DNA from: JBCCFK01 sp965262315
GTDB taxonomy: Bacteria > Actinomycetota > Acidimicrobiia > Acidimicrobiales > UBA8592
Direction: 5' to 3'
Assembly (NCBI GenBank): GCA_965262315.1
Contig: CBDHFJ010000114.1
Span: 1 to 19,409, forward strand
DNA: 19,409 bases
The notes under the pieces are model-generated. The model worked only from the letters and a program-made list of their open reading frames with translations, ran no database searches and was not told the origin of the DNA. The position numbers were made by a program, and so were the translations under genes. Shown here piece after piece: positions 7,465 through 14,408 of the stretch (the stretch's first letter is position 1; each line of letters opens with the position of its first letter).

Positions 7465-8087
7465 CAGCGGGACCGGAAGCCGTCGATGATCAGGTCGGTG
7501 AGATCGACGACGAGCTCGTCGAGCGTCGCCGGGTCCCTGCCGGCCTCGGCGTCGAGGTTGGCCATGCTGGTGTGCAAGACGATGAGCCCCTGCATCGCTG
7601 CCCAGCAGAGCTTGGCGCCGCGGTCTCGGTCGAGGTCCGGGTTGACGGCCTCGGCGACGTCGTCCACCGCTCGCTCGAGCACCGCGTAGGCGGCGTCGCC
7701 GGCGGCTCGGTAGGCGGGGTCGGCCGTGTCGACCACGTCGTCGCGGAACAGGACCTGGCAGTGGGCGGGGTGGTCGACGCCGATCCGCACGTAGGCGCGT
7801 CCGACCTCGCGGAGCCGTTCCACCGGGTCCTCGGCGGTCGCCGCCGCGGCTGCGGTTTCGCGCTCGAGGTGCTCGAAGGCCTCGACGCCGAGCGAGGTGA
7901 GCAAGCCGGTGGTGTCACCGAAGTGATGGGCGGGAGCGGCGTGGCTGACCCCGGCGCGACGAGCGACCTCGCGAAGGCTGAAGCCGCCCAGACCGCGGTC
8001 GTCGATGACGTCGACGGCAGCACGGCGGAGGGCGTTGGGAAGGTCGCCGTGGTGGTACTGCGGGCGCCCACTGGTGGTCGGGTTCAT
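7464..8087 (-). CDS. TetR-family transcriptional repressor
   Basis: The product has 207 residues. The N-terminal TetR DNA-binding domain has the usual three helices: YHHGDLPNALRRAAVDVIDD, then HTH FSLREVARRAGVSHAAPAHHF (about 36-56) and the LLTSLGVEAFEHLERE connector. The rest is the helical ligand and dimerization domain, of the TetR_C type often seen with YHHGDL proteins. It is divergent from an MFS efflux gene with TetR-type inverted repeats between, so it most likely represses the transporter and itself until a drug or lipid binds. The ATG at 8087 was preferred to 8177, since the longer form would run through the operator cluster. Its stop codon overlaps the asparaginase ATG. Confidence 0.92.
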   Translation of the reverse strand: MNPTTSGRPQYHHGDLPNALRRAAVDVIDDRGLGGFSLREVARRAGVSHAAPAHHFGDTTGLLTSLGVEAFEHLERETAAAAATAEDPVERLREVGRAYVRIGVDHPAHCQVLFRDDVVDTADPAYRAAGDAAYAVLERAVDDVAEAVNPDLDRDRGAKLCWAAMQGLIVLHTSMANLDAEAGRDPATLDELVVDLTDLIIDGFRSR

Positions 8088-8138
8088 GGCTCCAGTTCCG
8101 ATGATCGGCCTCCACTCTATCGGCCCGGCCCCGATCAG

Positions 8139-8198
8139 TCTTGACAACGTCAAGAATATCTTTACAGTGTCAATCAATCACTGTCTTGACAGTGGAAA
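8139..8198. promoter_or_regulatory. Cluster of TetR-type operators between TetR and MFS genes
   Basis: Three related sites are seen. Site 1 at 8139-8155 is TCTTGAC-aac-GTCAAGA, a perfect 7-3-7 inverted repeat. Site 2 at 8161-8173 is TTTAC-agt-GTCAA, the same 5-3-5 layout with one mismatch. Site 3 at 8186-8198 starts TTGACagt but its right half is degenerate (GGAAA). An additional perfect 7-2-7 inverted repeat (CACTGTC-TT-GACAGTG, 8179-8194) overlaps site 3. Sites 1 and 2 are 20 bp apart, on about the same helix face. The shared core is TTKAC-NNN-GTCAA. Position midway between a TetR gene and its divergent transporter makes autoregulation the natural reading. TTGACA-like -35 elements are embedded in the sites, but I cannot fix -10 boxes. 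Confidence 0.7.
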
Positions 8199-8288
8199 CA
8201 TCCGGCGATCTCCCTTCGCGTTCGCCGGCCCCTCGCCCCGAAACGTTCCCGCAGCCGCCCCGGCGTGCCCCACCTGATTGGACCCCCG

Positions 8289-9869
8289 ATGACCTTCACC
8301 ACCGAACCCCCAGAACCGGACTCGACGACCCAGCCCGCCGGACCCCAGGTCGACGACCTCGTCCATCGGCGGCGGTGGGCGATCCTCGCCGTCGTGTGCC
8401 TGTGCGTCTTCGTGACCGTGCTCGACGGAACCATCGTCAACGTGGCCCTGCCGTCGTTGGCGCTGGAGCTGGGAGCGTCCACCCGACAGCTCCAGTGGAT
8501 CGTCGACGCCTACCTGCTGGTCTTCACCGGCCTGCTGCTGGCTGCCGGCGGCCTGGGAGACCGCTACGGACGGCGCGGGGCGCTGGTCATCGGCCTGATC
8601 GTGTTCGGCGCCACCTCGGCCTTCGCCGGGTCGGCCGGAACTCCGAACGAGCTCATCCTCGGCCGAGCGCTGATGGGCGTCGGCGCCGCCCTGATCTTCC
8701 CGGCGACCCTCGCCATCCTCACCAACGTCTTCCGCGATCCGAGCGAGCGGGCCAAGGCCATCGGGGTGTGGAGCGCAGTGAGCGGCATCGCCGTCGCCGC
8801 CGGCCCGATCACCGGCGGCTGGCTGCTCGAGCGCTTCTGGTGGGGATCGGTCTTCTACGTCAACGTGCCCGTGGTGATCATTGCGGTGGCAGCGACGCTG
8901 ATCCTCGTGCCCGAATCCAAGGAGCGTCATGCGCCACCGATCGACATCCCGGGATTCGTGTTGTCCATCGCCGCCATCACCGCGCTCGTCTTGACCATCA
9001 TCGAGGCACCCGAGTGGGGTTGGACCTCGGCGGCGACGGCCGGTGGGTTCACGCTCGCGGCGGCTCTGCTCGCGCTGTTCGTCGCCTGGGAGCTGCGTAC
9101 CGATCACCCGCTGCTGCCGGTTCGCATCTTCAAGAACCGCCGCTTCAGCGCCGCGAGCGTTTCCATCACCTCCGCGTTCTTCGCCCTCTTCGGCTTCATC
9201 TTCCTGGTCACGCAGTACTTCCAGCTCATCCAGGGCTACGGCCCGTTCGAGGCCGGCGTCCGGACCCTGCCGGTCGCGTTCTCCATCGCCATCTCGTCGG
9301 TGCTGGCGCCACGGCTGGTCGAACGGGTCGGTACGACTCGCATCGTGATGTCGGGCCTGGGGCTGATGGCGATCGCCTTCACCTGGATCTCGACCGTCAG
9401 CGCCACCACCTCCTACACCGAGATCGTCGGGCAGATGATCCTGCTCGGTTCGGGCCTGGGCTTCACCACGGCCCCGGCCACCGAGTCGATCATGGGCTCG
9501 CTGTCCGCCGACAAGGCCGGTGTCGGTTCGGCCGTGAACGACACGACCCGAGAACTCGGCGGCACCCTCGGGGTCGCCGTGGTCGGATCGGTCTTCTCGT
9601 CGGTCTACGTCGGCGCCCTCGACGACAGCGACCTGGTGCAGGCGCTGCCCACCGAGATCCAGGAGGTGACCGAGGAGTCGGTCGGCGCCGCCAGCCTGGT
9701 CGCACCCGAGCTCGGCCCGCAGGCGTCGGCCTATCTCGCCGAGGTGAGCGACGCCTTCATCGCCGGATTCGGTGTCGCCTGTCTGGTCGTGGCCGGCGTT
9801 GCCGCGGCCGGAGCCCTGTTCGCCGGACGCTTCCTCCCCGCCCGGTCGCTGACCGACGCTCAGCAGTGA
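8289..9869 (+). CDS. DHA2 (EmrB/QacA-type) MFS efflux transporter
   Basis: The product has 526 residues with about 14 membrane helices, the usual size of the DHA2 drug:H+ antiporters. The signature of helix 1, LDGTIVNVALPSL (45-57), and motif A after helix 2, GGLGDRYGRRGALV (87-100), are both present; helix 5 has the motif C-type run GIAVAAGPITGGWLLE. Proteins of this type export hydrophobic or cationic drugs, dyes or lipids using the proton gradient. ATG 8289 was chosen because the short cytoplasmic tail leads straight into helix 1 and the frame upstream is only 24 bases longer. Control by the divergent TetR is suggested by the operators at 8139-8198. An 8-bp stem follows the stop. Confidence 0.93.
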   Translation: MTFTTEPPEPDSTTQPAGPQVDDLVHRRRWAILAVVCLCVFVTVLDGTIVNVALPSLALELGASTRQLQWIVDAYLLVFTGLLLAAGGLGDRYGRRGALVIGLIVFGATSAFAGSAGTPNELILGRALMGVGAALIFPATLAILTNVFRDPSERAKAIGVWSAVSGIAVAAGPITGGWLLERFWWGSVFYVNVPVVIIAVAATLILVPESKERHAPPIDIPGFVLSIAAITALVLTIIEAPEWGWTSAATAGGFTLAAALLALFVAWELRTDHPLLPVRIFKNRRFSAASVSITSAFFALFGFIFLVTQYFQLIQGYGPFEAGVRTLPVAFSIAISSVLAPRLVERVGTTRIVMSGLGLMAIAFTWISTVSATTSYTEIVGQMILLGSGLGFTTAPATESIMGSLSADKAGVGSAVNDTTRELGGTLGVAVVGSVFSSVYVGALDDSDLVQALPTEIQEVTEESVGAASLVAPELGPQASAYLAEVSDAFIAGFGVACLVVAGVAAAGALFAGRFLPARSLTDAQQ

Positions 9870-9877
9870 CCCGAGGG

Positions 9878-9907
9878 CGCGTCGGTTCAAGTGCCGGAGC
9901 CGACGCG
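9878..9907 (+). terminator. Hairpin after the MFS gene
   Basis: CGCGTCGG (9878-9885) pairs perfectly with CCGACGCG (9900-9907) around a 14-base loop. It begins 9 bases after the MFS stop codon and ends 40 bases before the next start. No T-tract follows. A terminator is the simplest reading. Confidence 0.5.
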
Positions 9908-9947
9908 TCGATATCTCCGTCAGGCGGGTTGATTGGAGGCAATCGAA

Positions 9948-10733
9948 ATGAACACGACCCTTGTGGCGCGGCTGCTCGCGCTCGTGACGGCGGCGACGCT
10001 CCTGGCCGCGGCCTGTGGCGGCTCCGACTCGACAACGACAGCGCAGGACGCCGAGCCCGAGGCCGAACAACCTGCCGAGGAGCCGGAGCCCGCCGAGGAG
10101 CCGGCTGTGGAGCCCGAGCCCACCGAGGAGCCGGCCGACGACCCCACGCCCGAGCCCGAACCCACGGCGACGCCGGAACCCGAGCCCGAGCCCACGGCGA
10201 CCCCGGAGCCCGAGCCCGAACCCGAGCTGCGGGGCGAGATCACCGAGTCCTTCGTCGGGGCGCCGCTCGCGCCGTACGCGGGCACCAGCATCGTCGACGG
10301 CGAGGTCAAGGCCTACTGGAACAACGGGAGCAACGGGACGCTCGTCGCGATCTACCACGGCGCAGGTCTCGGCGACCTGACGTCGCTGTGCCCGGGCAAC
10401 TCGGCCTTCACCGGCGGCAGCTTCCAGTACGTCACGAACACGCCGGCGGCAGCGGGAGCCTGCACCGACTTCCCGACCCCGACGTCAGCGCTGCTCGTCT
10501 GTTCGTCGAACGTTGTGCTGTACCAGTCGGCGATCCCCAACGACACCGAAGGTGAGCTCTACGCCTCGCTCGAGTGGCGCCAGGAGGACGGGTCGATCAT
10601 CGGCCTGACCGGGGTGTCGATCAACCAGCCCGGAACGCCTGAGATCGACTTCAACGCGCGGGTGTTCGACATCTCCCCGATGTTCACGGCCGACGGGGCC
10701 ACCGAGATCACCTGCGAGGAGGGGCCCGCCTGA
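9948..10733 (+). CDS. Secreted lipoprotein with long Pro/Glu/Thr linker
   Basis: A 261-residue lipoprotein whose ATG at 9948 is set by a GGAGG box (9935-9939) 8 bases upstream. The signal peptide ends LLAAACGG with the lipidation Cys at residue 23. Residues about 34-94 are a low-complexity acidic linker of PEP, EEP and TATPEPEPEP units, ending in ELRGEITE. The globular part (95-261) contains four cysteines (in SLCPGN, GACTDF, LLVCSS and ITCEEG), which could form two disulfide bonds outside the cell. The linker and its junction resemble those of the lipoprotein at 2080-3234, but the C-terminal domains do not look alike. I do not recognise the domain. It lies between the MFS gene and the cupin gene and seems to have its own signals. 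Confidence 0.82.
   Translation: MNTTLVARLLALVTAATLLAAACGGSDSTTTAQDAEPEAEQPAEEPEPAEEPAVEPEPTEEPADDPTPEPEPTATPEPEPEPTATPEPEPEPELRGEITESFVGAPLAPYAGTSIVDGEVKAYWNNGSNGTLVAIYHGAGLGDLTSLCPGNSAFTGGSFQYVTNTPAAAGACTDFPTPTSALLVCSSNVVLYQSAIPNDTEGELYASLEWRQEDGSIIGLTGVSINQPGTPEIDFNARVFDISPMFTADGATEITCEEGPA
10164..10223 (+). repeat. Two 30-bp tandem repeats coding TATPEPEPEP
   Basis: Unit 1 (10164-10193) and unit 2 (10194-10223) differ at three positions and encode the same ten residues, TATPEPEPEP. They lie in the linker of the lipoprotein gene. Such coding repeats can change in copy number by slippage or recombination and so alter linker length. Confidence 0.75.
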
Positions 10734-10752
10734 CGAGCGGGTCGCCCTCGAC

Positions 10753-10758
10753 CATGAT
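10753..10758 (+). promoter_or_regulatory. Possible -10 box for leaderless cupin gene
   Basis: CATGAT is followed by six bases (cggggg) and the ATG at 10765. The first base departs from TANNNT, so this is the weakest of the leaderless candidates. The run of G before ATG could also act as a poor ribosome-binding site. Confidence 0.3.
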
Positions 10759-10764
10759 CGGGGG

Positions 10765-11142
10765 ATGACCGCACTCCACCACGTCGCTCCCGACGGCACC
10801 CTGACCACCGTCGTCTCGGATCAACAGCCCGACGAGCAGGTCGCGCTCGCCGGTGTCCGCTACACCGAGTACGACCGACGCCCCGGGTTGAGCTTCGGGA
10901 TGTACTGGCTGGGCGCCGGCGTGTCCGACCCGCAGTCCCCCCACACCGAGGACGAGATCTACGTGGTCGTCGCCGGCCGCGGCTCGATCGAGATGGCAGG
11001 CGACCGCCACCCGATCGAGCCCGGCAGCGTCATCAGCGTCCCGCGCCACGTGGAGCACCGCTTCGTCGACATCACCGACGATCTGGCCGTGGTCGTGGTG
11101 TTCGGCCCGCCCGAGGGTGATCTGCGCCACGCGGCGTCGTGA
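10765..11142 (+). CDS. Small single-domain cupin protein
   Basis: The product has 125 residues, the size of a single cupin barrel. Cupin motif 1 is PHTEDEIYVVVAGRG (H60, E62, E64): the usual second His is replaced by E62. Motif 2 is PGSVISVPRHVEHRF (P93, H95, H98). His and Glu in these places bind a metal in this family, which includes dioxygenases, isomerases and sugar-binding proteins; this protein's activity cannot be told. The stop (TGA 11140-11142) overlaps the GTG start of the next gene in GTGA, so the cupin and the amidotransferase are almost certainly made from one message and may work in one pathway. Confidence 0.85.
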   Translation: MTALHHVAPDGTLTTVVSDQQPDEQVALAGVRYTEYDRRPGLSFGMYWLGAGVSDPQSPHTEDEIYVVVAGRGSIEMAGDRHPIEPGSVISVPRHVEHRFVDITDDLAVVVVFGPPEGDLRHAAS

Positions 11143-11828
11143 TCCTGTACGTCGACAACGAGCACGCGTCGCGGTACGAGCGAGCCGGCACCGGCGGCCG
11201 TCTGCGCGCGGCACGGTTGCGCATCACCTACATGCTCCAGGACGTGGTCGGCGACGTGTGCCTGGTCCAGCGCTACCCGGACGTCGACCTCGACCTGATC
11301 CGTCGGCTCGACATCGGTGCGGTGTTCATCAGCGGCCACGGCGCACCGCCCGATGCCTACGACCCAGCGGACCAGGAGGGCCTTCGCTCCGTGGTGCGGG
11401 AGGGCACGGTTCCGGTGTTCGGGCTCTGCGGCGGTCTCCAGTTCATGGCGGCGACGTTGGGTGTGGAGATCCGCCGGGTGGGACGCATCCCCGAGGGCGA
11501 AGACGACCCGGTGCCCGAGTACGAACCGGGGTGGCGCAAGGAAGTCGGGTATCACCCCGTCAGCCTGGTCGGGGATCTCGACCACCCCTTGCTGGCCGGC
11601 CTCGGCGACGCTCCCGTGTTCCGGCATGCCCACACCTACGAGCTGGCCTCGGTCCCCCCGGGGTTCGAGGTCCTCGCCGCCACCGAGCTCACCGGCATCC
11701 AGCTCGCGGCGCACACGAGCCTCCCGTTGGCCGGCAGCCAGTTCCATCCGGAGTACTGGACCGACGAGCACCCGGCCGGCCGGCGACTGATCGAGAACTT
11801 CTCTCGTTGGGTCGGCGTCGGCGCTTGA
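11139..11828 (+). CDS. Class I glutamine amidotransferase-like protein
   Basis: The product has 229 residues and the class I (GATase1) fold. The nucleophile elbow is FGLCGG with C97, and the partner His and Glu are in GSQFHPE (H203, E205), giving the full Cys-His-Glu triad. The strand before the active site (AVFISGHG, about 61-68) contains the conserved turn of the oxyanion region. Such domains hydrolyse glutamine to ammonia and pass it to a synthase, or act alone on gamma-glutamyl substrates. No synthase gene lies nearby; the only partner is the cupin gene, which it overlaps by 4 bases. Therefore an ammonia-donating role is only one option. The GTG start at 11139 is fixed by the coupling overlap. 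Confidence 0.9.
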   Translation: MILYVDNEHASRYERAGTGGRLRAARLRITYMLQDVVGDVCLVQRYPDVDLDLIRRLDIGAVFISGHGAPPDAYDPADQEGLRSVVREGTVPVFGLCGGLQFMAATLGVEIRRVGRIPEGEDDPVPEYEPGWRKEVGYHPVSLVGDLDHPLLAGLGDAPVFRHAHTYELASVPPGFEVLAATELTGIQLAAHTSLPLAGSQFHPEYWTDEHPAGRRLIENFSRWVGVGA

Positions 11829-12067
11829 AGACGCGAGAGCCGGCCTGGGTCGGCGGCGATCGGGTCGGGGGAGGGGGTCCGTTCCCGCTCAGCCACCGAC
11901 CAACAGGCCGGCGTCGATTGCTACGCCCCACTATGACAGGTGCTGTCAAGCGCGTCTGTCGGCTGGCCGACACAAGACGCCGAACCGGGCCTCCCGGCAC
12001 GGGTCCGCGTCCCGGGTGCGGTCACCCGCGACCATGAAGGACGAGCGGGCGGGAGAACGGAACGCTC
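11829..12067. promoter_or_regulatory. 239-bp intergenic region with an inverted repeat
   Basis: No convincing gene is seen. It contains TGACAG-gtg-CTGTCA at 11934-11948, a perfect 6-3-6 inverted repeat of operator type, overlapping a TATGAC sequence (11932-11937). The region separates the amidotransferase gene from the small membrane protein and TldD. The inverted repeat may control the downstream genes; no regulator gene is adjacent. Confidence 0.4.
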
Positions 12068-12343
12068 ATGCGCCTCGCGCGCGCCGGAGCCGGTTACGTG
12101 CCGGCCCATGCACGACCTCCCCGCTCACTGGCACCGACGGCGCCCGATCGGGACGGGACCAGCGCGACCCGGAAGCGGTCGCGCTCCTGGACACCGGTCC
12201 TGGTGATCGCGTTGATCTACCTGGTGGCCGTGGGGGTCAACGAGTGGCGCCTCCAGCAGCGCGTCGCCGAGCTGCGCACGCCGGCGCCGTTGGTGGAGCC
12301 GGTGAACGACGTCTCGCTCGAGCCCATCGCGGTCGCCGACTGA
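12068..12343 (+). CDS. Small single-pass membrane protein
   Basis: A 91-residue hypothetical protein. Residues 1-41 are basic and Pro/Arg-rich, ending TRKRSRS, which favours a cytoplasmic N-terminus. One membrane helix follows (about 42-58, TPVLVIALIYLVAVGV), then an amphipathic stretch with WRLQQRVAEL and a short outer tail. The ATG at 12068 has GGGAG 12 bases upstream; the GTG at 12098 with GGAG 8 bases upstream is an equally good start and would give 81 residues. The stop is 50 bases before TldD. The topology resembles small septum or secretion-linked anchors, but no family is recognised. It may not be real outside the helix region. Confidence 0.5.
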   Translation: MRLARAGAGYVPAHARPPRSLAPTAPDRDGTSATRKRSRSWTPVLVIALIYLVAVGVNEWRLQQRVAELRTPAPLVEPVNDVSLEPIAVAD

Positions 12344-12381
12344 GGGCTCGGCAGGCCCCGGAGGAGTGCAGGGTTCGCCGG

Positions 12382-12387
12382 TACGAT
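12382..12387 (+). promoter_or_regulatory. -10 box for leaderless tldD
   Basis: TACGAT matches TANNNT and is followed by six bases (cgggag), then the ATG at 12394. The GGGAG lies too close to the ATG (1 base) to work as a normal ribosome-binding site, which favours the leaderless reading. Confidence 0.55.
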
Positions 12388-12393
12388 CGGGAG

Positions 12394-13848
12394 ATGACCG
12401 TCACCGCGTCTGCCACCATCGCCGCGCTGGAGGACCGCCTGCGCGCCGCGCTGCCCACCGACGTTCATCACGCGTCGATTCGGCTCTGGGACGAGCACGG
12501 CGAGTACCTGACCGTGCGCCAGGACCAGCTGGAACCGGTCACCACCACGGTCGATGTCGGGGTCATGGTCACCGTCTGGGACGGCGGCGGTCACGGCTAC
12601 GCAGCCACCTCCGATCTGAGCGAGCGGGGGCTCGCCGACGCCGTCGATCGCGCGCTGGCCTGGACCCGGGCCACGGCCGGCCTCGGGGTCGTGGCCGACC
12701 CGCCGCTGGCGCACCCGGTGGGCACGTACTCGTCACCGGTGGAGATCGGATGGGAGGAGCTGCCGCTCGGTGATCGCATCGATCTCCTGAACCAGCAGTC
12801 GCGTCTGTTGGGCGGTGACGACCGGGTGGTCGACTGGGCGGCGTCGCTCGTACGGCGGGACGTGGACACGCTGCTGGTGACCAGCGAGGGCGGCCGCGTC
12901 GAGCAGCACTTCCGGTTCGTGTATCCCAACCTGCGGGCCACGGCCAACGAGGGGTCCAACACCCAGACCCGGACGTTCGGCCGAAACGCGTTCTGCGGCC
13001 AGGGCGGGGTCGAGGTCCTGGGCCGCTACGGGTTCGGCGATGCCGCCAGCCGGATCGCCGAGCAGGCGGTCGAGCTGCTGGACGCGCCCAACTGCCCCGA
13101 CGGCGTCATGGACGTCCTGCTGGCCCCCGACCAGATGATCCTCCAGATCCACGAGTCCATCGGCCACCCGTTGGAGCTCGACCGCATCCTCGGCGACGAA
13201 CGCAACTTCGCGGGCACCAGCTTCGTCACGCCCGACATGTTCGGCAGCTACCAGTACGGCTCGGAGCTGTTGAACGTGACCTTCGACCCCACCGTGGAAG
13301 GCCAGCTCGCGACCTTCGGTTTCGACGACGAGGGCACGCCCGCCGAGCGCCACCATCTCATTCGTGACGGGGTCCTCGAGCGGCCCCTGGGCGGCGCGCT
13401 CAGTCAGCATCGCGCCGGAATGTCGGGGGTGGCCACCGCCCGTGCCTGTTCGTGGAACCGGCCGCCCATCGACCGCATGTCCAACCTCAACGTCGAGCCC
13501 GGGGCGTCGACCGAGGACGAGCTGATCGCGTCGATCGAGCACGGCGTCTACTTCCACACCAACAACTCGTGGTCCATCGACGACAGCCGGAACAAGTTCC
13601 AGTTCGGGTGCGAGTACGGGCAGCTCATCGAGGACGGCGAGATCGTGGGCCCGGTGCGCAACCCGAACTACCGCGGGGTGTCCGCCACCTTCTGGCGCAG
13701 TCTCAGCGGTGTGGGCGACGAGGCCAGCTTCACCGTGATGGGGACGCCCAACTGCGGCAAGGGCGAGCTCAACCAGATCATCGGGACCGGCCACGCGTCG
13801 CCGACGTGCCGCTTCAGCGGCGTCGAGGTCTTCGGCGGCGCGAGCTGA
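12394..13848 (+). CDS. tldD: TldD metalloprotease subunit
   Basis: The product has 484 residues, the normal length of TldD. It carries the metal-binding HExxxH helix as QIHESIGHPLELDR (H253, E254, H258) and the late Cys ligand in GTPNCGKGEL (C454), matching the Zn site described for E. coli TldD. The strand-rich signature FGCEYGQLIEDGEIVGPVRN near the C-terminus is also typical. TldD pairs with the non-catalytic TldE; the heterodimer degrades unfolded peptides and trims precursor peptides such as microcin B17 and CcdA in E. coli. TldE is present here 560 bp downstream on the same strand, with an antisense gene between. The start at 12394 is set by the TANNNT box 6 bases upstream. No candidate peptide substrate is seen nearby. 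Confidence 0.93.
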   Translation: MTVTASATIAALEDRLRAALPTDVHHASIRLWDEHGEYLTVRQDQLEPVTTTVDVGVMVTVWDGGGHGYAATSDLSERGLADAVDRALAWTRATAGLGVVADPPLAHPVGTYSSPVEIGWEELPLGDRIDLLNQQSRLLGGDDRVVDWAASLVRRDVDTLLVTSEGGRVEQHFRFVYPNLRATANEGSNTQTRTFGRNAFCGQGGVEVLGRYGFGDAASRIAEQAVELLDAPNCPDGVMDVLLAPDQMILQIHESIGHPLELDRILGDERNFAGTSFVTPDMFGSYQYGSELLNVTFDPTVEGQLATFGFDDEGTPAERHHLIRDGVLERPLGGALSQHRAGMSGVATARACSWNRPPIDRMSNLNVEPGASTEDELIASIEHGVYFHTNNSWSIDDSRNKFQFGCEYGQLIEDGEIVGPVRNPNYRGVSATFWRSLSGVGDEASFTVMGTPNCGKGELNQIIGTGHASPTCRFSGVEVFGGAS

Positions 13849-13860
13849 GGGCGCCGGTCG

Positions 13861-14274
13861 TCACATCGAGCCCACCGTGCGACGCATCGAGCGCACCACG
13901 GTGCCGTCGGCGATCAGCCAGTCCACCAGGTCGGGCAGGAACGGGTGCAGGTGGCCGAGCCCGCGCCAGCGCGCCAGGTCGGCGTCGCGCACGGGATGGG
14001 CGGCACCGACCACCGAGAACAGGATCGATCGGGACACGACCGCGGGCGCGTGGAGGCTTGCGAGACACGCGGCGAACCCCACGGCGTGATCGATGGTGTG
14101 TGCGGCCTCGTGGAGGATGACGCCGTCCACCACTGCGCCGTCGGCGTCGACCAGCGCCGCGACGTGGGCGTGTGGGAAGTCTCGAGCGAGCTCGGTGGCG
14201 AGTCGGACCCGGGCGCGGTGCGAACCGAGCTGGGTGGCTGGTGATGGTGAGGCGGGGACGGGATCGGGCCACAT
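13861..14274 (-). CDS. Small protein with possible degenerate RadC/JAB-like fold
   Basis: A 137-residue protein antisense between tldD and tldE. The predicted order, strand (HVAALVDADGAVVDGVIL), helix, strand (VVSRSILFSVVGAA), helix (DADLARWRGL) and strand (LVDWLIADGTVVRS), resembles RadC/JAB-like proteins of actinobacteria, but the HxH-type metal motif is not seen. Separately it contains HEAAH (H55, E56, H59), an exact HExxH, followed by H63. HExxH is the Zn-binding motif of many peptidases, but it can occur by chance and the chain is short. ATG 14274 is chosen since AAAGG lies 9 bases upstream; the frame extends to 14352. Twelve bases separate its stop from that of tldD. Function is unknown. 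Confidence 0.6.
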   Translation of the reverse strand: MWPDPVPASPSPATQLGSHRARVRLATELARDFPHAHVAALVDADGAVVDGVILHEAAHTIDHAVGFAACLASLHAPAVVSRSILFSVVGAAHPVRDADLARWRGLGHLHPFLPDLVDWLIADGTVVRSMRRTVGSM

Positions 14275-14395
14275 GCAGGCCTGCCTTTCGGAGGGTTCCA
14301 GGAGGCAGGCCGCAGCCGCGAGCCGCGTCGAGCGGCAGTCGCCGACGACCATAGGCGGACCCGGTGACAGGACCGTCGCCGCGTCGGCGCGCCGG

Positions 14396-14401
14396 TAGCC
14401 T
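14396..14401 (+). promoter_or_regulatory. -10 box for leaderless tldE
   Basis: TAGCCT is followed by seven bases (cggcggg) and the ATG at 14409. It means tldE has its own promoter and need not be read through from tldD. Confidence 0.45.
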
Positions 14402-14408
14402 CGGCGGG

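Noticed and set aside
8088..8177. Longer TetR start at 8177
   Set aside because: It would add 30 residues before YHHGDL, where TetR proteins normally have about 10, and would put part of the operator cluster inside the coding region.
10060..10223. CRISPR-like or other regular repeat array
   Set aside because: The repeats are short, in-frame and encode a low-complexity linker, without unique spacers.
8178..10358. A 726-residue open frame on the minus strand opposite the MFS gene
   Set aside because: The sequence is Arg/Gly/Asp/His-rich with no domain, and it lies antisense to a clear transporter. High GC with third-position G/C keeps the opposing frame open. The same applies to the 804-codon plus frame at 8141-10555 and the 546-codon plus frame at 1981-3621.
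12068..12343. The small membrane protein as a RiPP precursor for TldD/TldE
   Set aside because: It has a central membrane helix and no Cys, Ser or Thr-rich core or leader-type motif. No modification enzyme gene lies nearby. TldD is also common as a housekeeping gene.
14275..14284. GCAGGCCTGC palindrome before the antisense gene as an operator
   Set aside because: Only 10 bp, GC-rich and between the ribosome-binding site and the start codon. Chance is likely.
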